From positions 62,001 through 126,000 of the forward strand of contig VHCL01000002.1 in the NCBI GenBank assembly GCA_016871725.1: DNA of 64,000 bases, given 5' to 3'. Shown in pieces: positions 46,467 through 55,401 of this stretch; the stretch's first letter is position 1, and the number at the start of each line of letters is the position of its first letter. The position numbers were made by a program, and so were the translations under genes. Below the pieces are notes generated by a model. That model had not been told where the DNA came from. It did no database searches and saw only the letters and a program-made list of their open reading frames with translations. The stretch comes from Verrucomicrobiota bacterium. GTDB taxonomy: Bacteria; Verrucomicrobiota; Verrucomicrobiia; Opitutales; UBA953.

Positions 46467-47863
46467 CGGGCGAGGGTGCGCGGGTCGGGTCCGATGAAGT
46501 GGGCTTTCTGCAGCACCGAGACCTTGCCGTCGTCGCTGCGCAGGCGGAGCGTGAAGTTGAATTCGCCGCGGTAATCGCGGCGGTCGACGAGCAACGTGAG
46601 CGGGAGGGTGACTTCCGCCTGGGGCGCGATGATCAGGCCGGCCGACTGGTTGAGGATCGTGAGGCGGGTGCCCGTGGCCTCGGCTTCGACGAAGAAACGA
46701 CGCTCGACGTCGTCCTTGTTCTGGATCTTGGCGCGGAAGACGTTGGCGACCGAATCGGCGCTGACCACGTAGAGCTCGGTCTGCGGCGGGCGGCTCAGCT
46801 TGAAGCCCGCGGGCTGGACGCGGAGGAGCGAGACCGTGGCGACGATCAATCCGACCGTCAGCAGGGCGGCGTAGAGCAGCGTCCGGGGGCGCAGGAAGCG
46901 CGTGCGGCCGCCGGCCAGCTCGCGCAGGGAGGCGTAACGCACCAGCCCGGCGGGGCGTTTCAGCTTCGTCATGACGTCGTCGCAGGCGTCGACGCAGGCC
47001 GTGCAGGCGACGCACTCCATCTGCAGGCCTTGACGGATGTCGATGCCGGTCGGGCAGACCTGCACGCAGCGACGGCAATCGACGCAGTCGCCGGCGACGA
47101 CGCCCGGGGCGGCCTTGCCCCGGGGTTCGCCGCGCTTCTCGTCGTAGCCGACGATGACGGAGTCGTCGTCGATCAGGGCGGACTGGAGCCGGCCGTAGGG
47201 ACAGATGATCAGGCAGAGCTGCTCGCGGAACCACCAGAAGTTGAAGAAGAGGACGCCGGTCGCCACGGCCATCGCGACGAACGCCGCCGGATGGGCCTGC
47301 GGCGCGGCGGTGATCATCGGGTAGAGCCCGGGGATCGAGATGAAGTAGGCCAGGAAGATGTGCGCGACCGCCCAGCAGAGCACCAGGTAGGCCAGCGCGC
47401 GGCCGCCGCGGCGGAGGAACTTGGCCGGCCGGCTCCACGGTTCGGCGTCGAGCTTCGCCCGGCTGACGTGGTCGCCCTCGAAGAAGCGGTCGACGACGCG
47501 GAAGACATGTTCGAGGTAGACCGTCTGCGGGCAGGTCCAGCCGCACCAGATGCGGCCGAGCAGGGCCGTGGTCGCGTAGATGAGGAAGCCCCAGCCGGTG
47601 ATGACGAAGAAAAGGAGCCACACGTCGCCGAGGCCCAGCGTCGCGCCGAGCAGGTGGAAGCGGCGGTGCTCGACGTCGAGGAACACCGCGGGGAAGCCGC
47701 CGACTTCGATCCAGGGCAGCAGGGCGAAGAAGGCGATGAGCAGCCAGGCCACGAGGCGGCGGGCCCGCCACCAGGCGCCGATGACGATGGCCGGCTGCAG
47801 GAAGCGGCGGGTGCCGTCCCGGCCGATCGTCGTGACGCTCTCGCGGACGGGGCTTCGGCTCAC
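46463..47863 (-). CDS. ccoG: cbb3 oxidase accessory ferredoxin-like protein CcoG
   Basis: A 466-residue CcoG/FixG/RdxA-type membrane protein, implicated in copper reduction during cbb3 maturation. Membrane helices are visible in the first 230 residues, with WCGWTCPQTVYLEH, a typical CcoG motif, near 106. CLIICPYGRLQSALID follows. Two ferredoxin-type cysteine clusters are CVDCRRCVQVCPTGID and CVACTACVDACDDVMTK; the second has D in place of the final proline. A C-terminal Ig-like domain (about 345-466) is present. The start overlaps the ccoP stop by 4 bp. Confidence 0.94.
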   Translation of the reverse strand: MSRSPVRESVTTIGRDGTRRFLQPAIVIGAWWRARRLVAWLLIAFFALLPWIEVGGFPAVFLDVEHRRFHLLGATLGLGDVWLLFFVITGWGFLIYATTALLGRIWCGWTCPQTVYLEHVFRVVDRFFEGDHVSRAKLDAEPWSRPAKFLRRGGRALAYLVLCWAVAHIFLAYFISIPGLYPMITAAPQAHPAAFVAMAVATGVLFFNFWWFREQLCLIICPYGRLQSALIDDDSVIVGYDEKRGEPRGKAAPGVVAGDCVDCRRCVQVCPTGIDIRQGLQMECVACTACVDACDDVMTKLKRPAGLVRYASLRELAGGRTRFLRPRTLLYAALLTVGLIVATVSLLRVQPAGFKLSRPPQTELYVVSADSVANVFRAKIQNKDDVERRFFVEAEATGTRLTILNQSAGLIIAPQAEVTLPLTLLVDRRDYRGEFNFTLRLRSDDGKVSVLQKAHFIGPDPRTLAR

Positions 47864-48456
47864 GGGGTCAGTTGCGAGGGTTCCTTCGTGCGGTCGATGG
47901 CCTGCATGCGCCCCTGCTGCTGGAAGGAGAGCAGGTAGGCCGTGACGGCGGCCACGCGGCCGGCCCCGAGCGCCTTCTGCGCCGCCATGCCGGTCGGCTT
48001 GCCGTCGAAGACCACGCCTTCGTTGATGTTACGGAAGACGGCCATGCCCGTGTTGCCATGGACCCAGAGGTCGTCGTTGAGGCGGAAGCCGACGCCCTTG
48101 ATGCCCTCCATCTTGGGGCCGTGGCAGCTGAAGCACAGGCCGGCGTAGACCGCCTGTCCCTCGGCGAGCGTCGTCGGGTTGCGGCTCATCTTCCACAGGG
48201 TCGCTTCGTCGAGGTCCTTCACCGCCGCCAGCTGCCGGGCTTCGAGGGCGGCGAGCTCGGCGTCGAGCGCCACGCGGTCGTCGGGCAGCGTCCCGGTGGT
48301 GAAGTTCGCGAGCCAGTAGACGAACGCGAAGGCGATCGAGGCGAAGAGCGTGAAGAGCCACCAGTTCGGCAGGCTCTGGTCGTATTCCTGGATGCCGTCG
48401 TAGGAGTGCGGCATGATCACGGGTTGTTCGTCGTCTTGCATGGGCGAGGGTCTCAT
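47860..48456 (-). CDS. ccoP: cbb3 oxidase cytochrome c subunit CcoP, single-haem form
   Basis: A 198-residue membrane-anchored cytochrome c. An N-terminal SYDGIQEYDQSLPNWWLFTL matches the CcoP start and leads to the membrane helix (about 31-51). There is only one haem motif, CFSCH (108-112), where standard CcoP has two. ATG 48456 overlaps the ccoQ stop as ATGA; ATG 48441 (MQDDEQP) is an alternative. Confidence 0.9.
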   Translation of the reverse strand: MRPSPMQDDEQPVIMPHSYDGIQEYDQSLPNWWLFTLFASIAFAFVYWLANFTTGTLPDDRVALDAELAALEARQLAAVKDLDEATLWKMSRNPTTLAEGQAVYAGLCFSCHGPKMEGIKGVGFRLNDDLWVHGNTGMAVFRNINEGVVFDGKPTGMAAQKALGAGRVAAVTAYLLSFQQQGRMQAIDRTKEPSQLTP

Positions 48457-48611
48457 TCGTCGTTGAGGGGCATTTCGGAGAGGCGCTTCACCTCGTCCTT
48501 GGGGGTGGTGAGCACGCGGGCGAGGAGCAGCACCATGGCCAGTCCCAGCAGGAACAGGCCGGTGGTCTGCGCGTCCCGCAGGAGTTCTTCCCAGGCGATG
48601 CGGCGGAACAT
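48453..48611 (-). CDS. ccoQ: cbb3 oxidase small subunit CcoQ-like
   Basis: A 52-residue protein: MFRRIAWEELLRDAQTTG, one transmembrane helix (about 19-33, GLFLLGLAMVLLLARV), then a short charged tail ending MPLNDE. It lies exactly between ccoNO and ccoP, the CcoQ position, where it is expected to stabilise the complex. Its ATG is 1 bp after the ccoNO stop, and its stop overlaps the ccoP ATG. Confidence 0.82.
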   Translation of the reverse strand: MFRRIAWEELLRDAQTTGLFLLGLAMVLLLARVLTTPKDEVKRLSEMPLNDE

Positions 48612-48612
48612 G

Positions 48613-50943
48613 TCAGCGACGGGCCTCCGGGCTGAGGGTTTCGACGTTCAGTCCCAGGCACTTGAGATAGGCCAGCAAGGCGACCATCTCGGAGTCCGTG
48701 GGGACGACGATGCCTTTGTCGGCGAGGGCCTTCGCGATCTCCTTCGCCTGGGCGTCATAGTCGTTCTGGATCGCAGCCGGCGTGCTGGCTTCGGCGCGAT
48801 AAGGCACGCCGAGGGTGCGCAAGGCGGAGATCTTTCCGAAGAGCAGCGATCGGTCGACGTCCTGCTCCTTCAGCCACGGGTAGGCCGGCATGATCGAGTC
48901 GGGTTCGAGCTCGCGGGGGTTGACGAGGTGGCGGTAGTGCCAGGCGAGGTCGGGCCGGAGCAGGCCTTCCCGGGCCAGGTCCGGTCCGGTGCGGCGCGAG
49001 CCCCACTGGAAGGGCCGGTCATAGATGGATTCGCCGAGGCGCGAGTAGCCTTGGCCGGCGCCGTAGCGGAGGATGTCCGGCTTCAGCGTGCGGATCATCT
49101 GGGAGTGGCAGTTGTAGCACCCTTCGCGGACATACAGGTCGCGGCCGGCGAGCTCGAGCGGACGGTAGGGCTTCTGGACGCGCCCTTCGAGCAGGCGGGC
49201 GTCGCCGTCCCCTTTGTAAAGGGCCACGGTGGGGATGATCTGCAGGGCGCCGCCGATGGCCACGGCGATGAGGCTGAGGACGGAGAAGGGGAACGCGTGG
49301 TGGAGGAGCTCCTCATGCCAGGTCTTCCAGGTGTACTGGTTGACCTCGAAGTGGGCGATGGTCGCCAGCACGGCCGTGACGAGCCCGACGAGGCCGGCGG
49401 TCGCCCAGCCGCCCTGGCCGAGCAGCCAGAGGCAGGCGGTGGCGATGATGGCCAGCGTGAAGAGCACCGGTGCGTTGGCGAAGCCCGCGAAGGGCCGGGC
49501 GGGCGGGAGGGCCGCGGCCTCGGCCGGGACTTCGGCGCCGCCGTCGGTCGGCGTGCCGGAGCGGATCGTGCGCCAGAGGTTGTAGACCATCAGCAGGAAG
49601 CCGCAGAGGTAGAGGCCGCCGCCGAGGGCGCGCAGGTAATACATCGGCAGGATGTTCTTCAGCGTCTCGATGAACGTGTTCGCCGGCGCCGAGCCGTCGG
49701 CCGTGAGCTCGTTGAGCGACAGGCCCTGGCCGATGCCGGCCACCCACATCGACGCCACGTAGAAGAGGATGCCCACCATGCCGACCCAGAAGTGGAGGTT
49801 CGCGAGGCGTTCGCTGTGGAGCTTCGTGCCCCAGAGGCGCGGGACCAACCAGTAGAACATGCCCGCGGCCATGAAGCCGTTCCAGCCGAGGGTGCCGGCG
49901 TGGACGTGGCCGACGATCCAGTCGGTGTAGTGGCCGAGCGCGTTGACGGCCTTGATCGAGAGCAGCGGGCCTTCGAACGTCGCCATGCCGTAGAACGTCA
50001 CCGCCGCGGCCATGAACTTGACGACGGGATCCGTCCGGAGCTTGTCCCACGCGCCGCGCAGGGTGAGCAGGCCGTTGAGCATGCCGCCCCAGGACGGCGC
50101 CCAGAGCATGAGCGAGAAGATCATCCCGAGGCCTTGCAGCCAGCCCGGAAGGGAGGTGTTCAGCAGGTGGTGCGGTCCGGCCCAGATGTAGAGGAAGATC
50201 AGCGACCAGAAGTGGATGATCGACAGGCGGTAGCTGTACACCGGCCGTCCCACGGCCTTGGGGACGAAGTAGTACATGATGCCGAGGATCGGCGTGGTGA
50301 GGAAGAACGCCACGGCGTTATGGCCGTACCACCATTGCACCAGTGCGTCCTGCACCCCGCCGAAGACCGGGTAGCTGTGCAGCAGGCTCGTCGGCAGGGA
50401 GAGGTGGTTGACGACGTAGAGGAGGGCGACGGTGATGATCGTGCCGACGTAGAACCAGACGGCGACGTAGAGGCTGCGTTCCCGGCGGCGGGCCAGCGTG
50501 CCGAAGAAGACGACCCCGAAGACGACCCAGACGAGGGCGACGAGCACGTCGATCGGCCAGATGAGCTCGGCGTATTCCTTGCTGCGGGAGTAGCCGAGGG
50601 GCAGGGTGACGGCGGCGAGGACGATGATGAGCTGCCAGCCCCAGAAGTGGACCTTGGTCAGGAAATCATAGGCGAGCCGCGCCTTCAGCAGGCGCTGGCT
50701 GGAGTAATAGACGCCGGCGAACACCATGTTCCCGACGAACGCGAAGATCGCCGCGTTGGTGTGGAGCGGGCGGAGCCGGCCGAACGTGGTGTAGGGCAGG
50801 CCGAGGTTGAGCGCCGGGAAGGCCAGCTGCAGGGCGATGACGACGCCGACCAGCAGGCCGACGACGCCCCAGAGGACCGAGGCGAGGGTGAACCGCCGGA
50901 CGATCTCGTCGTTGTAGCGGAGGGTGACAGGGCTATCGTTCAT
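48613..50943 (-). CDS. ccoNO: Fused cbb3 oxidase subunits I and II (CcoN-CcoO)
   Basis: One 776-residue chain carries both main oxidase subunits. Residues 1 to about 480 are CcoN, the haem-copper catalytic subunit, with RPLHTNAAIFAF, VQWWYGHNAVAFFLT and HVHAGTLGWNGF among the histidine-bearing helices. A linker of about 40 residues with a proline/alanine-rich stretch follows. Residues from about 560 are CcoO, a membrane-anchored mono-haem cytochrome c with CYNCHSQMIRTLKPD (haem site 609-613) and axial Met in IMPAYPW. The start is ATG 50943 (MNDSPVTLRYNDE). It is normally two genes. It overlaps ccoS by 4 bp upstream. Confidence 0.94.
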   Translation of the reverse strand: MNDSPVTLRYNDEIVRRFTLASVLWGVVGLLVGVVIALQLAFPALNLGLPYTTFGRLRPLHTNAAIFAFVGNMVFAGVYYSSQRLLKARLAYDFLTKVHFWGWQLIIVLAAVTLPLGYSRSKEYAELIWPIDVLVALVWVVFGVVFFGTLARRRERSLYVAVWFYVGTIITVALLYVVNHLSLPTSLLHSYPVFGGVQDALVQWWYGHNAVAFFLTTPILGIMYYFVPKAVGRPVYSYRLSIIHFWSLIFLYIWAGPHHLLNTSLPGWLQGLGMIFSLMLWAPSWGGMLNGLLTLRGAWDKLRTDPVVKFMAAAVTFYGMATFEGPLLSIKAVNALGHYTDWIVGHVHAGTLGWNGFMAAGMFYWLVPRLWGTKLHSERLANLHFWVGMVGILFYVASMWVAGIGQGLSLNELTADGSAPANTFIETLKNILPMYYLRALGGGLYLCGFLLMVYNLWRTIRSGTPTDGGAEVPAEAAALPPARPFAGFANAPVLFTLAIIATACLWLLGQGGWATAGLVGLVTAVLATIAHFEVNQYTWKTWHEELLHHAFPFSVLSLIAVAIGGALQIIPTVALYKGDGDARLLEGRVQKPYRPLELAGRDLYVREGCYNCHSQMIRTLKPDILRYGAGQGYSRLGESIYDRPFQWGSRRTGPDLAREGLLRPDLAWHYRHLVNPRELEPDSIMPAYPWLKEQDVDRSLLFGKISALRTLGVPYRAEASTPAAIQNDYDAQAKEIAKALADKGIVVPTDSEMVALLAYLKCLGLNVETLSPEARR

Positions 50944-51107
50944 GGAAGTTCGGTGTCGGCGGAGGGGCGGGCGTCTTCGTCCAGCGGGCGCAGGGAGTCC
51001 CGGTCGTAGCCGTCTTCGCCGCGGTTGCGCTGGTCCCAGAGGAACGCCAGCGCGGCCAGCAGGGCCAGGAGGACGGAGAAGAAGACGGTGAGAGCGAGGG
51101 CGGCCAT
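50940..51107 (-). CDS. ccoS: CcoS-like cbb3 assembly protein
   Basis: A 55-residue protein from ATG 51107, with a membrane helix (about 3-22, ALALTVFFSVLLALLAALAF) followed by WDQRNRGEDGYDRDSLRPL. The helix plus acidic 'DD.......' tail fits CcoS, needed for cofactor insertion in cbb3 oxidases. The match is by layout, not strong sequence motifs. An in-frame ATG at 51158 would add 17 residues. It is first in the operon, and its stop overlaps the ccoNO start. Confidence 0.7.
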   Translation of the reverse strand: MAALALTVFFSVLLALLAALAFLWDQRNRGEDGYDRDSLRPLDEDARPSADTELP

Positions 51108-51387
51108 ATGTCGCAAGGGACGACGCCCTGAGATTACCTTCCGGCCAGACGCATTCAATCCGCGTCACTGCGGCCTTCGTTGCCGTCCGGCTTTCAGGCG
51201 CTTATAGGGGTGTTAAGACAGACGCTTAAAATGGTTCTAAGGCGTCATCTGAAGTGATCTTACGCAAGCCCGGCGGGGTCGAATCGATTGTCCTTTTCAT
51301 GGGTCAGCAATCGTGTGCGCCGAGGATTAGCGAAACGTATGGGGCGATTAGGTCCGCTGAAACCATCCGGATCGCCGCCGCCGAGGA
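51108..51387 (-). promoter_or_regulatory. 280-bp gene-free upstream region of the cbb3 operon
   Basis: No gene is seen. On the minus strand TTTAAG (51225-51230) and TATAAG (51201-51206), 18 bp apart, make a weak promoter about 95 bp before ccoS. I looked for an FNR/ANR-type palindrome (TTGAT-N4-ATCAA) and found none. The rest has no structure I can name. Confidence 0.35.
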
Positions 51388-52269
51388 TTATTTCGCGCCT
51401 TTTTCCGTCTGCGTCGCGCGCTCGAACCATGCCCGCGCGGCGTCCGTCGCCGGTCCGTCCCGGAGAGGCCAGCGGTCGTTATGCGGATGCTTCACGAGAT
51501 CGTTGGGGAAGCTTCCGAAGAGCGCGGCCATGTCGACGTTCAGGTAGTCGACGTTGGTCGGCGCGACGGAGGCGATGAACTGCTTCGTCTCCGCGCCGGC
51601 CTGGGTGACGAGCAGCGGGCGGCCGGCGAGGCGACGCAGGCGGACCGTGGCTTCCTCGCGATAGCGGGCCAGGGGCGAACCCCAGGGCTGGCCCTTCCAC
51701 TCCCTGGCGCCGTCGAAATGGTCGTGGGCCCAGAGGCCGCACCAGAGCCGCGCGACTTCGTCGTCATGCAGGCCGAGGAACGAGACGCCGATGGCGCCGC
51801 GGGAGAAGCCGCAGAGGACGACCTGCTTGGGATCGCCGCCGAACTCCGCGCAGATCCGCGGGAGGTTCGTCTTGGCGTAACCGACCGTGGCGTCGACGTC
51901 GCCCCACCAGGTGCGCTCGTTCTTCCGCCGGTCCTTGGCGACGTAAGGCAGCACGACCCAGATGGCCCGCCCGCGCGCCACGCCGTAGCCGAGGGCGGCG
52001 CCTTCGACCTCGCCGGTCGAACCGGAGGTCGGGAAGTAGTTGCCGGTGTATTCGGCGATGACCGGCCAGCGCTTGCCCTTGGCCTGCCAGTCCGGCGTCC
52101 AGTCGTCCGGCAGGGCGATCAGATGACGGACCTGCGTGCCGGCGTATTCCGCCGGCGTCATGACGGCGCGTTTCCCCGGCTGCGGTCCGTTCGCCGTCAA
52201 CGGAGGCAACGTCAGGTCAGTCGCCGCGAGCGCGTCCGCCAAGGTCAGGAGCAGCAGGGCGAGGCGCAT
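51388..52269 (-). CDS. Exported alpha/beta hydrolase
   Basis: A 293-residue protein with a short signal peptide (residues 1-15, MRLALLLLTLADALA). VVLCGFSRGAIGVSFLGLHD carries the nucleophile elbow G-x-S-x-G. A catalytic Asp/His pair is plausible (the C-terminal His in VKHPHNDRW), but I cannot fix it. The substrate is unknown; esterase or peptidase activity is possible. It lies 7 bp downstream of the RDD gene and reads toward the cbb3 operon. Confidence 0.78.
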   Translation of the reverse strand: MRLALLLLTLADALAATDLTLPPLTANGPQPGKRAVMTPAEYAGTQVRHLIALPDDWTPDWQAKGKRWPVIAEYTGNYFPTSGSTGEVEGAALGYGVARGRAIWVVLPYVAKDRRKNERTWWGDVDATVGYAKTNLPRICAEFGGDPKQVVLCGFSRGAIGVSFLGLHDDEVARLWCGLWAHDHFDGAREWKGQPWGSPLARYREEATVRLRRLAGRPLLVTQAGAETKQFIASVAPTNVDYLNVDMAALFGSFPNDLVKHPHNDRWPLRDGPATDAARAWFERATQTEKGAK

Positions 52270-52276
52270 CGGACGT

Positions 52277-52876
52277 TCAGCCTCCCTTGCCGTCGACGAC
52301 CTGGGTGCGGGTCCAGAGGTCGTGCCAGGCGCGCTTGTCGCGCCGGAAGAGCGGCACGTGGAAGTTCACGATCCCGAGCAGCATGAAGAACGGGTTCGGC
52401 AGGGCGAAGAACGCCGCCTTCCAGGCCGAGCGCAGCAGGGCCGGGAGGAAGCCGGGCGCCTCGGCGTCGGGCAGGCCGATCGTCCGGAGGTTGAAGATGC
52501 GTTTGCCGAGCGTCCGGCCGGCGAGGAGCCACTCCTGCAGCGCGAGCGCGAGGAGCATCGTCACGAAGCACACGTTGCCTTGGAAGCCGTACCAGGTCGC
52601 GAACGCCTGGACGTCGGCGTCCTTCGGGTTCATGGCCATGTCCTTGAAGGCCTGCAGGTCCCGGGGGCTGCCCGATTTCAGCGCCTTCATGTATTGGTCG
52701 GTGAAGCGCCGGGTCCAGGCGTCGGCCTGCTCGCGGGCGGCGAGTTCCTCCGGGCCGGCGACGAGACCGGCCAAGGCCCAGCCGAGGATCAGCAGCGGGA
52801 CGATGTCCGCGAGGCAGGCCAAGGTCCGCCACCCGTATCCCGCGGGAGGCGGCGGGATCGGGGGCGGATTAGCCAC
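52277..52876 (-). CDS. RDD-family membrane protein
   Basis: A 199-residue protein with a proline-rich N-terminus ([20 protein letters not shown]), then a membrane helix with the R/D pattern of the RDD family ([19 protein letters not shown]). A second region [17 protein letters not shown] is the typical G-x-T-x-G-K motif. The function of RDD proteins is mostly unknown. Its 5' end overlaps the folD stop by 8 bp. Confidence 0.85.
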   Translation of the reverse strand: MANPPPIPPPPAGYGWRTLACLADIVPLLILGWALAGLVAGPEELAAREQADAWTRRFTDQYMKALKSGSPRDLQAFKDMAMNPKDADVQAFATWYGFQGNVCFVTMLLALALQEWLLAGRTLGKRIFNLRTIGLPDAEAPGFLPALLRSAWKAAFFALPNPFFMLLGIVNFHVPLFRRDKRAWHDLWTRTQVVDGKGG

Positions 52877-53741
52877 GGCCTTGGGCGCGCTCGCAGGCGT
52901 CGAGCGTGTTCTTCATCAGCATCGCCACCGTCATCGGGCCGACGCCTCCGGGGACGGGCGTGATGGCCTCGCACTGCGGAGAGACCGCGTCGAAGTCGAC
53001 GTCGCCGACGATGCGGTAACCGGTCTTCTTGGTCGCGTCGGGCACGCGGTTGATGCCGACGTCGATGACGACCGCGCCCGGCTTGACCATGTCGGCCGTG
53101 ATGAAGCGGGGCTTGCCGATCGCGGCGACGACGATGTCGGCCTGACGCACGATCGCCGGCAGGTCCTTGGTGCGGGAATGGGCGATGGTCACGGTGCAGT
53201 CGCAGCCCTTGGCGAGCAGCAGGGCGGCGGCGGGCTTGCCGACGATCAGCGAGCGGCCGACGACGACGGCGTGCTTGCCCGCGGTCTCCACGCCCGAGCG
53301 GCGCAGGAGCTCGACGACGCCGGCGGGCGTGCAGGCGGCGAAGGCGCCCGGCAGTTCCTGGACGAGCCGGCCGATGCTCTGCGTGCCGAAGCCGTCGACG
53401 TCCTTGTCGGGCGAGACGCGGTTGAAGACCTCGGTCTCGGGCAGGTGCTTGGGCAGGGGGGCCTGGATGAGGATGCCGTGGACCGCCCGGTCGGCGTTGA
53501 GGGCGTCGAGGTGCGCGAAGAGCTCGGCCTTGGACACGGTCTCGGGGAAGAGCTGGAGCGAAGCCCGCATGCCGACCTCGGCCGCGGTCTTCTGTTTCTT
53601 GGTGACGTAGGAGACGGAGGCGGGGTCGTCGCCGACGCGGACGAAGGCCACGTGGGGCACGACCGGGGCGAGCTTGGCCACGCGTTCCTTGACTTCCGCG
53701 AGGACTTGTTGGGCGATGGCGTTTCCGTCGATGAGGCGCAT
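52869..53741 (-). CDS. folD: Methylenetetrahydrofolate dehydrogenase/cyclohydrolase
   Basis: A bifunctional one-carbon enzyme, 290 residues. The catalytic lysine region is [38 protein letters not shown] and [10 protein letters not shown] are typical. The NADP-binding segment [18 protein letters not shown] carries the FolD signature, and the end has [18 protein letters not shown]. It leads the minus-strand folD-RDD-hydrolase group. Confidence 0.96.
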   Translation of the reverse strand: MRLIDGNAIAQQVLAEVKERVAKLAPVVPHVAFVRVGDDPASVSYVTKKQKTAAEVGMRASLQLFPETVSKAELFAHLDALNADRAVHGILIQAPLPKHLPETEVFNRVSPDKDVDGFGTQSIGRLVQELPGAFAACTPAGVVELLRRSGVETAGKHAVVVGRSLIVGKPAAALLLAKGCDCTVTIAHSRTKDLPAIVRQADIVVAAIGKPRFITADMVKPGAVVIDVGINRVPDATKKTGYRIVGDVDFDAVSPQCEAITPVPGGVGPMTVAMLMKNTLDACERAQGRG

Positions 53742-53863
53742 GGGGGACGACTAAGACGACCGCCCCGCCGAGGGCGAGAAAAGTCCTCCGCCGGCCCCCG
53801 GATGATTGTCTCGCCCTGCGGGTCAAAAGCCTCAAAGGGTAGGGCGTGCCCTCCGAAGGACCC

Positions 53864-54568
53864 ATGCGCATCCACAAGTTCCTCGCCCAGGCGGGGGTCT
53901 GCTCCCGTCGCGAGGCGGAGCGGCTGGTCGCCGCGGGGGCCGTGAAGATCAACGGGCAGGTCGCCGTCACCGGCCAGCCGGTCGACCCGGCCGTGGACAC
54001 GGTCATCTGTCAGGGCCAGCACATCAAACCCCTGAGCCGGACGGTCGTGCTGATGATGAACAAGCCGCGCGGCTACCTCTGCACCAATGACGACTCGCAC
54101 GGCGGCCAGACCGTCTTCGACATGGTGCCGCCCGAGTATGGCTCGCTGCGGCTCTTCTGCGTGGGGCGTCTCGACAAGGATTCCGAAGGCCTGCTCATCC
54201 TGACCAACGACGGCGAACTCGCCAACAAGGTCATGCATCCTTCCGGCGGCGTGATCAAACGCTACGAGATCACCTTGAACCGCGACTATGATCCGGCCCT
54301 GACCCCGCGCCTGCTCAAGGGCGCCGTGGAGGACGGCGAGCACCTGCGCCTCAAGAAGCTCATCCGCCACCCGGACGATCCGACGCAGCTCGAGGTCCAT
54401 CTCGACCAAGGGCGTAAGCGCGAGATCCGCCGCCTCTTCGAGATCTTCGGCTTCCATGTGAAGACCCTGCGTCGTTTCCAGATCGGCGGCCTGGTCCTGC
54501 GCAAGATGCCCTTGGGCGATTGCCGACCGCTTTCCCGCAAGGAAATCGACATGATTTTCGAGAACTGA
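53864..54568 (+). CDS. rRNA pseudouridine synthase, RsuA/RluB type
   Basis: A 234-residue enzyme. The N-terminal S4 RNA-binding domain is HKFLAQAGVCSRREAERLV. The catalytic domain has VLMMNKPRGYLCTN and the active aspartate in FCVGRLDKDSEGLLILTNDG. QGRKREIRRLFEIFGFHVKT is the conserved end. ATG 53864 has a GAAGGA site upstream; a GTG at 53846 is less likely. The target is probably 16S or 23S rRNA; RsuA and RluB cannot be separated by eye. Confidence 0.92.
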   Translation: MRIHKFLAQAGVCSRREAERLVAAGAVKINGQVAVTGQPVDPAVDTVICQGQHIKPLSRTVVLMMNKPRGYLCTNDDSHGGQTVFDMVPPEYGSLRLFCVGRLDKDSEGLLILTNDGELANKVMHPSGGVIKRYEITLNRDYDPALTPRLLKGAVEDGEHLRLKKLIRHPDDPTQLEVHLDQGRKREIRRLFEIFGFHVKTLRRFQIGGLVLRKMPLGDCRPLSRKEIDMIFEN

Positions 54569-54638
54569 GCGGGGGAAGGCATCAAGGCTTGCACCCTTGG
54601 GCTAGGGGTTTTTGCTTAGAGATACCCCCCGTCTTGCC

Positions 54639-54710
54639 GTGTATCCCTCGCGTCTGTTCGCCTTGTTGCTCTGCCTGACTTCCCTTTGGGCCGGTCCGGA
54701 GACCTCGCTC
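54639..54710 (+). pseudogene. Out-of-frame signal peptide of the first GH16-like gene
   Basis: From GTG 54639 this frame encodes M-YPSRLFALLLCLTSLWA-GPETSL, a convincing Sec signal peptide with a W-A cleavage site. The other three GH16-like paralogues have such a peptide just before their mature domain. Here it lies one base out of frame with that domain, which resumes at 54710 (HKLVWSDEF). One missing base would join the two. Either the gene is inactivated, or a base was lost in sequencing/assembly. Confidence 0.55.
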
Positions 54711-55345
54711 ACAAGCTCGTCTGGTCCGACGAGTTCAATGACAAGGAACTCGACAAGAAGAAGTGGAACATCGCCAACGCCGACGGCGTCCGCATCGTCG
54801 ACGGTCAGCTTTCGCTCGAGATCACCCCGGGCTCCAAGCCGATGTTCTGGCGTGGTTCGAGCGTCAACACCCGGGGTAAGTACAGCTCCAAGGCCGGTTA
54901 CATCGAGGCCTCGATCATGTTCGTCCAGACCGGCGGACACGGCTGCGGTTTCGGCATCGGCAACGAAGACGAACGCCCGCCCTCCGCGGGCATGGGCTTC
55001 AGCAACGGCGGCGGCAACACCGTCGGCCTGGGGCTTTATGTCCGGAACGAAGACCGGGGTCGCTCGTTGAACCCCAAGGAGAATCCGGTCCCCCGGGATG
55101 ACTCCTATTCCAAGAAGTTCCACCGCTTCGGTTTCCAGTGGGGGCCGAACGACTACCGCTGGTACGTGGACGGCCGGCTGGCCTACACGATCCGGATTTC
55201 CCCCACCATCCCGGCCACCCCTAAGCCGATGTACATCTCCCTGGACCATAACCGGCTGCCCGAGGCCGGCCTGCTCAAAAGCTTCAAAGACCCGAAAATG
55301 GGGCCTGAACCGATGCGCGTCGACTGGGTCAAGGTCTACCAGTGA
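54686..55345 (+). CDS. GH16-like jelly-roll protein 1 (subfamily A, 5' frameshift suspected)
   Basis: The in-frame part has 219 residues with only a TTG as start. LVWSDEFNDKELDKKKWNI is the canonical GH16 N-terminal motif. KAGYIEASIMFVQ corresponds to the Y-G-x-x-E-A-R-I strand. KKFHRFGFQWGPNDYRWYVD corresponds to the F-H-x-Y-x-x-x-W segment, and MRVDWVKVYQ is the family end. The acidic catalytic motif E-x-D-x-x-E is absent: the aligned segment reads SAGMGFSNGG. It shares EAGLLKSF.DPKMGPEPM with paralogue 2. The missing in-frame signal peptide is discussed in the adjacent entry. Confidence 0.7.
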   Translation: MGRSGDLAHKLVWSDEFNDKELDKKKWNIANADGVRIVDGQLSLEITPGSKPMFWRGSSVNTRGKYSSKAGYIEASIMFVQTGGHGCGFGIGNEDERPPSAGMGFSNGGGNTVGLGLYVRNEDRGRSLNPKENPVPRDDSYSKKFHRFGFQWGPNDYRWYVDGRLAYTIRISPTIPATPKPMYISLDHNRLPEAGLLKSFKDPKMGPEPMRVDWVKVYQ

Positions 55346-55401
55346 GCCGCCCGGACTTGCTTCCCCTCGGACCCCGGATTAACCTGAGACATTCCCCTTT
55401 C

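Noticed and set aside
47872-51009. Open frame of 1045 codons on the plus strand
   Set aside because: It is antisense to the well-supported ccoG-ccoP-ccoQ-ccoNO genes. Its protein is a low-complexity R/E/G/A/D mix typical of GC-rich antisense frames.
51108-51387. FNR/ANR box upstream of the cbb3 operon
   Set aside because: I expected one, but no TTGAT-N4-ATCAA-like palindrome is present on either strand.
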